From contig JADJHZ010000009.1 in the NCBI GenBank assembly GCA_016707205.1, forward strand, positions 93,840 to 157,839: DNA of 64,000 bases, written 5' to 3'. The position numbers were made by a program, and so were the translations under genes. A model generated the notes under the pieces. The model was given only the letters and a program-made list of their open reading frames with translations. It had not been told where the DNA came from and made no database searches. Source of the DNA: Haliscomenobacter sp. (GTDB lineage Bacteria; Bacteroidota; Bacteroidia; Chitinophagales; Saprospiraceae). Position 1 is the first letter of the stretch. Each line of letters opens with the position of its first letter. Shown in pieces: positions 1 through 7,361 of the stretch.

Positions 1-352
1 CCCGAAAATCATCTCCCTGCACCAGCAGCGTAGCCGTAAAAAACGTGCTGTTGCGGCCGCGGGCAATGGCGTTGAAATGGTCATCCCAATGGATAATGGT
101 CGTGAGCGGGCTTTCCCCCCTCAGGGTAAGGCGGTTGTTCCAGGCATGGACCTTCACCTTTTCCCGGTAAACCCCAGGCTTGATGTGGATCGTGATCCGC
201 ACCTCAGGGAACGACTTGGACGCGTCGATGGCCGCCTGAATCGTTGTGAAATCCCCGCTGCCGTCCTGGGCCACCGTGATTTCGGTGGGGTAATTGGGTT
301 GGGCCAGGAGGAACGACGGGAGCAGGAATACGCAGAAAAGGATGTTTTTCAT
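1..352 (-). CDS. Pectinesterase-like protein (CE8), N-terminal part only
   Basis: The minus-strand frame starts at an ATG at 352 and runs off the left edge, so only about 117 N-terminal residues are visible. They begin with a signal peptide (MKNILFCVFLLPSFLLAQ) followed by the typical start of a pectin methylesterase beta-helix: TVAQDGSGDFTTIQAAIDA, then a IHIKPGVYREKV stretch and a NAIARGRNSTFFTATLLV stretch. Family members hydrolyse methyl esters of homogalacturonan in the periplasm or outside the cell. The catalytic aspartates lie further downstream and cannot be checked here. It is followed upstream, on the same strand, by a methyltransferase and the rest of the glycan-degradation cluster. 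Confidence 0.85.
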   Translation of the reverse strand, partial: MKNILFCVFLLPSFLLAQPNYPTEITVAQDGSGDFTTIQAAIDASKSFPEVRITIHIKPGVYREKVKVHAWNNRLTLRGESPLTTIIHWDDHFNAIARGRNSTFFTATLLVQGDDFR

Positions 353-408
353 TTAGGTAGTGATTAGACTTGTTGCGAAGGGAACTGCATTGCCCGAGGA
401 AAAAGCCG

Positions 409-1176
409 CTAACCAGCTTTCACCGCCACCACCAGCATCTCATAATCCTCCGTCGTGAGGGCGTCGTTGCGGCTGAACGCGCCCAGTTTGGCCCCGAAAA
501 TGGCAATCGGATCAAACCGGAGGGATTTCAGCAACCAGGTAATTTCCGATGGCACATAGTACCGTTCGTTGGAGTCCAGATGGAGTTCCTTTCCGTCGTC
601 GTCTATCAGCGTCGTGATGTTGTGGTCGCGGAACGTCATCAGGTCAAAAGAATGGTTATCGTAGGTAGCCTGGCCTTCGATGGCCGCCTGGCTGAGGAAG
701 TCTTTCACCGAATGGAACAAGGGAAACAAGCCGTTCAGGGTGGTAAAGATCAGTTTCCCTCCCGGCTTTAGCGCTTTGGCGGCATTTTGGAGGATTTGGA
801 AATTCATCTCGTCGGTTTCCATCAGGGGGAAGCCGCCCTCGCAGAGCATCATCACCAGGTCAAATTCCGATTTAAAAGGCAAATTCCGGGCATCGCGCTG
901 CTGGAAATCCACCAGGACGCCGGCTTCCCGGGCTTTTTCCCTTGCACGGGCCAGCATGGATTCCGAGAGGTCGGCGCCGGTGACGGAGTACCCTCTGCGT
1001 GCGAGCTCGATCGAATGCCTGCCGGTGCCGCAGCCGAGGTCGAGCACTCGGACCGAACGGTCAAATCCGATTTCCGATTCGATAAAATCGCATTCGCCGA
1101 GGGTCCCCTGCGTGAAGACCTCCTGGTCGTATTTGACCGCGTAATTCTGAAAAAGTTGCTGGTACCAGGGAGTCAT
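409..1176 (-). CDS. Class I SAM-dependent methyltransferase
   Basis: A 255-residue cytosolic protein with a Rossmann-fold methyltransferase core. Motif I is VLDLGCGTGRHSIELA (about residues 44-59), followed by the acidic end of strand 2 (VTGADLSESML) and the post-I region QQRDARNLPF, which should hold SAM. No signal peptide or membrane segment is visible. The substrate cannot be read from the sequence; relatives are annotated as generic methyltransferase domain 25/11 proteins. It lies between the pectinesterase and the GH31 gene on the same strand, with 189 bp of hairpin-rich spacer before it, so it may not belong to the sugar operon. Confidence 0.85.
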   Translation of the reverse strand: MTPWYQQLFQNYAVKYDQEVFTQGTLGECDFIESEIGFDRSVRVLDLGCGTGRHSIELARRGYSVTGADLSESMLARAREKAREAGVLVDFQQRDARNLPFKSEFDLVMMLCEGGFPLMETDEMNFQILQNAAKALKPGGKLIFTTLNGLFPLFHSVKDFLSQAAIEGQATYDNHSFDLMTFRDHNITTLIDDDGKELHLDSNERYYVPSEITWLLKSLRFDPIAIFGAKLGAFSRNDALTTEDYEMLVVAVKAG

Positions 1177-1264
1177 GGGGATTGGATTGGGGGGAATGTG
1201 GATGCCCCAACAGGATAAAAATAGGAAAAAAAGGGAAACAAGGTACGCGTATGTGGGTTAGAAG

Positions 1265-1346
1265 CCGAGGCAGGAGCCTCGGGAGGGTACTGGGCACGAG
1301 CATGCCCAGACCGCAGCGTCTGGGGCAGGAACATCGTGCCAGGAGG
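1265..1346. repeat. Cluster of short hairpins in the GH31/methyltransferase spacer
   Basis: The 189-bp gap between the GH31 stop and the methyltransferase start holds consecutive short inverted repeats: CCGAGGC-AGGA-GCCTCGG, GGGCA-cgagca-TGCCC and CCCAGAC-cgcagc-GTCTGGG. The last includes GACCGCAGCGTCTGGGG (1309 onward), which recurs with small changes at 48,085-48,106. No T-run follows, so these are more likely dispersed repeats or mRNA-stability hairpins than simple terminators. Confidence 0.5.
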
Positions 1347-1365
1347 GATTGCCCGGGCGCCCCTC

Positions 1366-3153
1366 CTACTCAAACTGCACCGACAAAGTCCAGGACTTGC
1401 GTTTGGTTCTTGAAAACGGTTTCACCAGGAGGAGTCCATCCTTCATGGAAAAAGAAGCCCGCTTTCCATCCAGGAAAACGGCTTTTGGCGTGGCTTGGGC
1501 ATGGATAACTACCTCCCACCGGCGTTTGGGTTCCATTCCTTTGTACTGGCCATATACTGCCTCCGTACGCAGGGAAAACCCTTTCGGAGCAAGTTGTTGC
1601 GCGATTTGGGTCGCTGCATAGACCCCATTCAAGTAATCGTTGCTGCTGCCGTCGTCCTCGACCAGAACAAACTGTCCGTTTGCGCCCGGATAAACGTGCA
1701 ACTCCAGCACGTCGTTTGTGCCGGCTTCAATCGAGCGGGCGTACTTCCGCATAGGAATAATCGCGCCCTGGCGCACAAAAACCGGCATACGCTCGATAGA
1801 CGCTTCGGCTTGAATGGTATTTCCTCCAGAGAATACCTTCCCAGTCCAATAATCCATCCAATTGGCGCCGCCGGGCAGGAATACCGTTCGCGTAGTTTGC
1901 CCTTGCTCGTACACCGGCGCTACCAGGAGTTCTTCCCCTAACGAATACTGATACAAATGCCCCGGAATAGGACGGATCGTGTTTACCCCTTCCAGGCGCG
2001 AACGTTGGGCATAGGTGTACAGGTATGGGAATAAGCTCATTTTCAGGTGGGAATACGCTCGAAAAACCTGGTCTGCCCGGTCCGAAACCAGGAATGGGAT
2101 ATTCCGGGTGGGGTTTTCCGGTTGCGAAAACGGAGTCGTCAGAGGGACAAAACAGGCAAACTGGAGCCACCGGATGAACAACTCCTCGTCGACATACCCG
2201 TCTTCGCTGACGGCGAAGCCGCCCATGTCGTTCGCAAGGAAAGGAATTTGGTGGGTTCCTTTGCTCAAATCGGTGTACTTGGCAATGTTTTCCTTAAACC
2301 CCACGTAGGGCAGCCAGGGGGAAAACGTCCGGGTATGGGTAGCCGCGGACCAGTCGGACCGGGTATCGTCGGTCCATTTCCCGGGGTACCGTTTGTATTC
2401 TTCGGATTCCCTTCCCGCGCTGTGGGAGAAAATAAATCCCCTGCCCTCGGTTTCCAGGCCCAATTCCTGGGTCATTTCGAACATGGTCTTGCACACGTGG
2501 ATGGCGTCGGTCCGGTCCAGTTTGATAAAATCCAGGCCTTTATCAAAAAAGGGGTTCATTTTTTCCTTAAAAAGAGCCACTGCTCTGGGGTTATGGAAAT
2601 CGATGTTTCCACACCAGGTTCCTTTCGCCGGTTTACTGCCGTCGCCGATGATGGTGGTCCGGCTCCCGTTGTGCCAGCTATTGGTTTCTATGTATTCATT
2701 GGAGAAGAGCCCCTTGGATTTAAATTCCTCATACACCGGCTCGTTGCCGGCCTGGAAAATACAATCCCAAACCCACATGCCGGATTTGATGTTGTTGCGC
2801 TTCATGAAATCCCACATGCCCTGCATATCGGGATAAGACGCCGTATCGGCCACGAAATCCAGATACTTTTTAGGTCCCACGCCCTGGTTTTTCCAGTCCC
2901 ATATCCAGGAGTCGATCCAGAAGGCATCGATGGGATAATCGTGGGCCAGGATATCCTTGATCAATCCAACGGTCTGTTCCTGATTGGTGTACGCGCCGTA
3001 CACCATCCCAAATGCCCATGCGGGAGGCAGAACCACGTTGGTATCCGCCGGCGCCATACCCGGCCGGAACCAGGAAGGAGCATCTTGAGCGAAACCGCGC
3101 GCCAAAGGCAAAGAAACCATCCACAGGACGAAAAAATACAGTTTAACGTTCAT
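1366..3153 (-). CDS. Glycoside hydrolase family 31 (alpha-glucosidase/xylosidase type), without the N-terminal sandwich domain
   Basis: A 595-residue secreted enzyme with a signal peptide ending near AQDAPS. The catalytic (beta/alpha)8 barrel starts almost at once (PPAWAFGMVYGAYTNQEQ, about residue 43), whereas most GH31 enzymes carry a roughly 200-residue beta-sandwich first. The predicted nucleophile is the Asp in FIKLDRTDA and the acid/base is in KWTDDTRSDW, both at usual GH31 relative positions. The C-terminal part (from about 430) looks like the usual beta-sandwich domains (RMPVFVRQGAIIPM). GH31 members cleave alpha-glucosidic or alpha-xylosidic side bonds; the exact substrate is not predictable. 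It shares strand with the esterase, GH16, susD and susC, suggesting co-expression. Confidence 0.88.
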   Translation of the reverse strand: MNVKLYFFVLWMVSLPLARGFAQDAPSWFRPGMAPADTNVVLPPAWAFGMVYGAYTNQEQTVGLIKDILAHDYPIDAFWIDSWIWDWKNQGVGPKKYLDFVADTASYPDMQGMWDFMKRNNIKSGMWVWDCIFQAGNEPVYEEFKSKGLFSNEYIETNSWHNGSRTTIIGDGSKPAKGTWCGNIDFHNPRAVALFKEKMNPFFDKGLDFIKLDRTDAIHVCKTMFEMTQELGLETEGRGFIFSHSAGRESEEYKRYPGKWTDDTRSDWSAATHTRTFSPWLPYVGFKENIAKYTDLSKGTHQIPFLANDMGGFAVSEDGYVDEELFIRWLQFACFVPLTTPFSQPENPTRNIPFLVSDRADQVFRAYSHLKMSLFPYLYTYAQRSRLEGVNTIRPIPGHLYQYSLGEELLVAPVYEQGQTTRTVFLPGGANWMDYWTGKVFSGGNTIQAEASIERMPVFVRQGAIIPMRKYARSIEAGTNDVLELHVYPGANGQFVLVEDDGSSNDYLNGVYAATQIAQQLAPKGFSLRTEAVYGQYKGMEPKRRWEVVIHAQATPKAVFLDGKRASFSMKDGLLLVKPFSRTKRKSWTLSVQFE

Positions 3154-3217
3154 TGCGGCAGCGTTTATTGCGGTTTTTCACGAATTGGACCCTGACAACC
3201 GGAGCACATCACGGTCG

Positions 3218-4852
3218 TCAATTTCCGGATTCTCTCAGCACCTGTTCGATTCCATCTGCAATAGCTTGTTGGGATCGCGCCGTCAGGTGCACCCCATCAT
3301 ACGTGATCCTTCCATTGGATGGGTTCAACAACCGGTGCGTATCAAAAAACAGGTCCCCCTGTTGTTGAGCCAAGCGTTCCAAAATCCCTTTCCATTCCCG
3401 GACACAAACCTCGCCTCCCTGGTATTTTGCTTCGGCAAAGGCCTCTTCCATCGGCGGCGGGCTCATGTACAGGAACCTCGTTTTGCCGGGATCAACCAAA
3501 GGCGATGAGCGCAAGCGGCGGATCAGCTCCAGGAAATGGCGTTCCATGGCTTGGGTATCTCCGCGGAAAACCGCCTTGCAATCATTTGTTCCCAGGGCGA
3601 TCAAGATCACATCGAAAGGTTTCTCTGCATTTTGCCGGCCAGCAAACTGAATCAGCGAGTCGACATTTCTCAGGGTGTTAAGTTTGGGGTTGTCCAGGTT
3701 ATCATATCCGATGGTATTGCCGGGAACGGCGTATCGGACCAGATTTCCATAGGTGAGGCGGCTCTTTAGCATATTCGTCCAGCTATCGGCTGCCGTTTCG
3801 TTAGAAGCGCCGATGACTAGCACCGACCCCTCCAGCCGTTGCCGGGGAGCGCCGATGGGCACCAGGTCCAGCGCCACGGATTCGTCGAGCTGCTCATGGC
3901 CGCCTTCAAACACCGTAAGGGAAATATTGCGGTATTGGCGAAAGTAATGCCGCTTCCGGCTGCCGATGAATCCAAAATCAGCAGAAGGGAAACAGCGCTT
4001 AGACAATAACTCAATAACGTGTTCTTCCGGCACAGCGGATTTGGATTTCCTCCCATCCCAATGCCGGACCAATCGGTTGAACATGTTGACACTCTGGGAA
4101 ACGGGAACCGATCCGGTGTACCCGTCGTGGATACCGGCATACAAAAACAAGCTCCCTTTCTGCGGCATCTTTCGGGGTAAGGGGTCAAAAATCGGGGATC
4201 TCCTTTCGGCTTCTTCGGCATTCAGGGTCGCCCCCGACCCGGTCGCCTGGAGAATGTGTGCGGCATATAGCAAATTCCGGCTTTTGGTTTCCCAGAACCA
4301 ATCCTTGACATTGGAAATAGGAACCCATGCCGAAAAGCTTTTTACCGGTCGCCGCATCCGCGTATAACATAACAAGGTAGCATACCCTCCTCCAGAGACC
4401 CCGACAACATGAATTTCGGTCGTATCGACGTTTCCCTTTGAAATAGCGTAATTAATGGCATCCTCAATATCCTGAACCACCATGGGGCTTCCACAGGCTT
4501 CCGGACGGGTATTGGGCCCGCGGAAGTCGGGGTGAATGAAGTGATATCCCTGCCGGATTACCTCATGGATCAGAGGATCGAATTGTTCAAAATTTCCGCT
4601 CCAGGTATGTAAGCTAACGACCAGCGGACGGAGGCCTGGCACGGGCGCATGCAAGTACATGGCCTGCTGAGGCGCCCCGCCTGCAGAGGACGGGATGGAT
4701 ACGCGCTCCACTTCGCCGGGCCAAAGACGTTTGGCTGGGTCGTCCCATTGAGGCTGGGCAAAGAGCCCCCTAACCGGGACCAGCGCCAGCGCAATCCATA
4801 TCCCAAAACAAAAGCCAACGTTCCGGTGGTTTTTCAATCGCGTCGGTTTCAT
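3218..4852 (-). CDS. Bifunctional secreted esterase: alpha/beta-hydrolase fused to SGNH hydrolase
   Basis: A 544-residue protein with an N-terminal hydrophobic segment (residues 12-32) fitting a signal peptide. Residues about 45-330 form a prolyl-oligopeptidase/acetylxylan-esterase-like alpha/beta hydrolase: the nucleophile elbow is VVGVSGGGYA, the acidic residue probably lies in GIHDGYTGS and the histidine in FEGGHEQ. Residues about 340-544 form an SGNH hydrolase: block I VLVIGASNETA (GAS instead of GDS), block III ALGTNDCK, block V YDGVHLTARSQ with the Asp-His pair. Such domains remove acyl groups from polysaccharides. It sits 64 bp downstream of the GH31 start side and 27 bp from GH16, inside the susCD cluster, which supports a glycan de-esterification role. 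Confidence 0.82.
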   Translation of the reverse strand: MKPTRLKNHRNVGFCFGIWIALALVPVRGLFAQPQWDDPAKRLWPGEVERVSIPSSAGGAPQQAMYLHAPVPGLRPLVVSLHTWSGNFEQFDPLIHEVIRQGYHFIHPDFRGPNTRPEACGSPMVVQDIEDAINYAISKGNVDTTEIHVVGVSGGGYATLLCYTRMRRPVKSFSAWVPISNVKDWFWETKSRNLLYAAHILQATGSGATLNAEEAERRSPIFDPLPRKMPQKGSLFLYAGIHDGYTGSVPVSQSVNMFNRLVRHWDGRKSKSAVPEEHVIELLSKRCFPSADFGFIGSRKRHYFRQYRNISLTVFEGGHEQLDESVALDLVPIGAPRQRLEGSVLVIGASNETAADSWTNMLKSRLTYGNLVRYAVPGNTIGYDNLDNPKLNTLRNVDSLIQFAGRQNAEKPFDVILIALGTNDCKAVFRGDTQAMERHFLELIRRLRSSPLVDPGKTRFLYMSPPPMEEAFAEAKYQGGEVCVREWKGILERLAQQQGDLFFDTHRLLNPSNGRITYDGVHLTARSQQAIADGIEQVLRESGN

Positions 4853-4879
4853 TCAAAAAACGAGATGGCTTCGAATGCC

Positions 4880-5677
4880 CTATTTTCTTTGATAGATCTT
4901 AACGTAATCAATTTCAAAAACATGAGGAAAGAGGGAATCGTCAATTCCTTTTCGACCTCCCAAACCTCCTCCGATAGCCAGATTCACAATGAGGTGGAAC
5001 GTCTGGTCGAAGGGCCAGGCGCCGGAATCCGTATGCTCGTTTTTGAAGGTAAAATAGAGGTCTCCGTCGACGTAGGACCTCAACTCCTCTGCTTCCCATT
5101 CCAGGGTATACACATGAAACCGGGAGGTCGTCGTGGGAAGGTACCGTCTTTTGCCTACCTGGGTCCCTTTCATGTGGTTATAGCGACCGGTATGGACCGT
5201 CGACAACACCGTGTCCGGATCAAAACCTACATGTTCCATAATATCGATTTCGCCTCCATTGGGCCATTGCCCATAGGGACTTTGCGTAGGCATCATCCAG
5301 ATCGCAGGCCAGGTTCCGCGGCCTTCCGGCACTTTAGCCCGCACCGATACTTTGCAATATTTCCAGTCGCCTTTGTTTTTGGTGGTCAGCCGGGCAGAGG
5401 AATAGGCTTTTCCGGAGGTCTCCTCCTTTCTCGCCGTAATTTTCAAGGTCCCTTTGCCGACGTGCGCGTTGCGGGGATTCGCCAGGGTATACCATTGCTT
5501 TTCGTTATTTCCCCATCCGTATTCATTTCCCCGGGTATCGTAATTCCATTTGGTACTATCCGGCAAGCCTTTGTAATTGAACTTGTCCAACCAAACCAGC
5601 TCCCATTTAGGCGATTGAGCAACCAGTTGGAGTCCAGCAAGAAGAAAATATCCGGCGACCAGTATTTTAATCCACAT
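4880..5677 (-). CDS. Glycoside hydrolase family 16 endo-beta-glucanase (laminarinase/lichenase type)
   Basis: A 265-residue secreted single-domain enzyme with a signal peptide (residues 1-21, LLAGLQLVAQ). The family catalytic motif ExDxxE is present as NGGEIDIMEHVG (about residues 143-154), with the flanking TWPAIWMMP and the later DGDLYFTF and LIVNLAIGGGLGG segments typical of GH16 subfamily 3. These enzymes hydrolyse internal beta-1,3 or mixed beta-1,3/1,4-glucan bonds outside the cell or on its surface. Together with the GH3 beta-glucosidase nearby it is the main reason to propose a beta-glucan substrate for this locus. Confidence 0.9.
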   Translation of the reverse strand: MWIKILVAGYFLLAGLQLVAQSPKWELVWLDKFNYKGLPDSTKWNYDTRGNEYGWGNNEKQWYTLANPRNAHVGKGTLKITARKEETSGKAYSSARLTTKNKGDWKYCKVSVRAKVPEGRGTWPAIWMMPTQSPYGQWPNGGEIDIMEHVGFDPDTVLSTVHTGRYNHMKGTQVGKRRYLPTTTSRFHVYTLEWEAEELRSYVDGDLYFTFKNEHTDSGAWPFDQTFHLIVNLAIGGGLGGRKGIDDSLFPHVFEIDYVKIYQRK

Positions 5678-5711
5678 GCCATTTCGTTTTGCGGGTAAAA
5701 AAGAACCCTTT

Positions 5712-5815
5712 TTTAGACGTTAGCTGCTGGTGATTAATGATTAATGATTGGTGATTGGTGATTGGTGGTTAGAAGCCCAACCACTAACCACTAACCACCA
5801 ACCACTAACCTCCCC
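5712..5815. repeat. Tandem TGATTGG/ACTAACC repeat forming an imperfect inverted repeat
   Basis: The 140-bp gap between susD and the GH16 gene holds repeated TGATTAA/TGATTGG units followed by their approximate reverse complement, CCACTAA/CCACCAA units, so the RNA could fold into one long hairpin. It resembles in style, but not in sequence, the GCGAGGTT arrays found between other same-strand genes in this window. A role in uncoupling susD from downstream enzyme expression is possible but unproven. Confidence 0.55.
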
Positions 5816-5817
5816 TT

Positions 5818-7350
5818 CTATTGCAGCCACCAAGGGGCTTTGTTGATCCCATCATACCCTTCAAACTGTTCCTGCACCGCTTTATTGTAGTTTTCGGGAT
5901 TAGTAGTCAGTTCGTTGGGCGGGTATTTCCAGCGTTTGGGATAGACCTTGGGGTCATCCGGATTCAAGCTGGTCGACGGGTTCAAGGGGAATTCGGGGTA
6001 TCCGGTACGGAGGAACGTCCGATAGCTGAACAGCGAATTACCCTGGAAAAAGTCCAGCAGCCAGCGCTGGGTGATAATCTGTTTGATCCGGTCGGCTTTT
6101 GTGCCACCGGTTTTATAAGCGGCTTCTCCGGTAAAATACCCGTCGATGTAGCTTTGCGTGATCGGCATGCTATGCAGGTTAGCCGCAGTCGCCGAAGGCA
6201 AACCCATATAGTATTTCAAAATCGCTTTCACCCCATTTTCATAATAGGTCTGGGCAGAACCCGGGAGCCATCCTTCCTCGATTGCTTCCGCGATAATGAA
6301 GCACTGCTCCGAATACGTAAAATACAGCATGGGGTCGCCGGCCCGCAGGGCGACATAACGCTTGTTGACCAGGGAATACTTCCCGGCAGCCCGGTTGATG
6401 GCGAGCTGCTCGGCGGATAATTCGGTAGGAGCTCCCACATAAGCCGCGAAATCGTTATCCTTGAGTCCGCCGGTAATTTTCTCAGCGGCAGGCTCGGCAA
6501 AATAGAACAACCGTCGGTCGCTGGTCAGTTTCAGATAATTGACCACCAAATCAGAAACTGCGGTGTTGATCCTCCGGTTTTCGCCGTTGAAAAACGGATG
6601 GCTGGCATTGGTATTATCCGTGTAAACCAGCTGGAAGTTATCGGCTTCCGTCAGCAAGTTCCCTGCGGCGACGATTTCCGCAAACCGGGCTTTCTGCTCC
6701 GCCGTGATTTTTTTGCTCATCGTGTTCAACACCTTTAACTGCCAGGCGTTACAGAGCCTGCGCCACTTGACCGGGTCGCCGCCGTACATGATGTCGCCGC
6801 CAAATTTGGCGCCTGTTGCAAAGTTAGCCTCTGCTTGTTTCAAATCATCCAGTACTTGTTTGAACACATCGGCTTGCTTGTCGTATTTCGGTTTGGTGAT
6901 GCCATCTGTTGCCTTGCCGGCTTCGGAATACGGAACGTCCCCCATCTCGATGGTCATCCCAAACCCTCCGGTTGCTTTGAAGAAAAGCGCCAGCCCTTTG
7001 AAGGAAGATTCGGTTGGGTTACCTTTAGCAGCCTCCTCCATCAATTGGAGATTGGTCAGCTTCTGCAAAGCGCCGAAACTGCCATAAGGGTAATACGAGT
7101 AATAGTACTGATACGGATTAGGGTTGGTTTCCAGCAGCACGGTATGCTTTGCCCACAGGTTTCCTGATCCGAAGTCGGTGGGGTTTACATTCCAAAACCG
7201 GTAGGCGTCCTTCATCAGCTGGGTGGCCAGCAAATCAGGAGTGACGGAAGAGGGGGCATTTGGATTGGTATTCAGTTCATTGAAATCGGTACATGAACTG
7301 AGGGTAAAAACAATCAGCCAGATAATGGCTATTAATATTTTCCCTTTCAT
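5818..7350 (-). CDS. susD: SusD/RagB-family outer-membrane glycan-binding lipoprotein
   Basis: A 510-residue lipoprotein: signal peptide with lipobox LSSC (Cys about residue 20) followed by TDFNELNTNPNAPSS, the characteristic start of the SusD-like 2 subfamily. The TPR-rich middle includes the segment ISRRLCNAWQLKVLNTM-like KWRRLCNAWQLKVL and the C-terminus is rich in aromatics (WKYPPNELTTNPENYN), as usual for the family. SusD proteins cap the TonB-dependent SusC channel at the cell surface and capture oligosaccharides. It starts 12 bp after the susC stop, as expected for a coupled pair. Confidence 0.93.
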   Translation of the reverse strand: MKGKILIAIIWLIVFTLSSCTDFNELNTNPNAPSSVTPDLLATQLMKDAYRFWNVNPTDFGSGNLWAKHTVLLETNPNPYQYYYSYYPYGSFGALQKLTNLQLMEEAAKGNPTESSFKGLALFFKATGGFGMTIEMGDVPYSEAGKATDGITKPKYDKQADVFKQVLDDLKQAEANFATGAKFGGDIMYGGDPVKWRRLCNAWQLKVLNTMSKKITAEQKARFAEIVAAGNLLTEADNFQLVYTDNTNASHPFFNGENRRINTAVSDLVVNYLKLTSDRRLFYFAEPAAEKITGGLKDNDFAAYVGAPTELSAEQLAINRAAGKYSLVNKRYVALRAGDPMLYFTYSEQCFIIAEAIEEGWLPGSAQTYYENGVKAILKYYMGLPSATAANLHSMPITQSYIDGYFTGEAAYKTGGTKADRIKQIITQRWLLDFFQGNSLFSYRTFLRTGYPEFPLNPSTSLNPDDPKVYPKRWKYPPNELTTNPENYNKAVQEQFEGYDGINKAPWWLQ

Positions 7351-7361
7351 TGGATGCTGTT

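Noticed and set aside
2047..3195. Long plus-strand ORF (382 codons) opposite GH31
   Set aside because: It is antisense to a gene with clear GH31 motifs; its translation has no family features or signal peptide.
4649..5698. 349-codon plus-strand ORF opposite the esterase and GH16 genes
   Set aside because: Shadow of two well-supported minus-strand genes, crossing the boundary between them.
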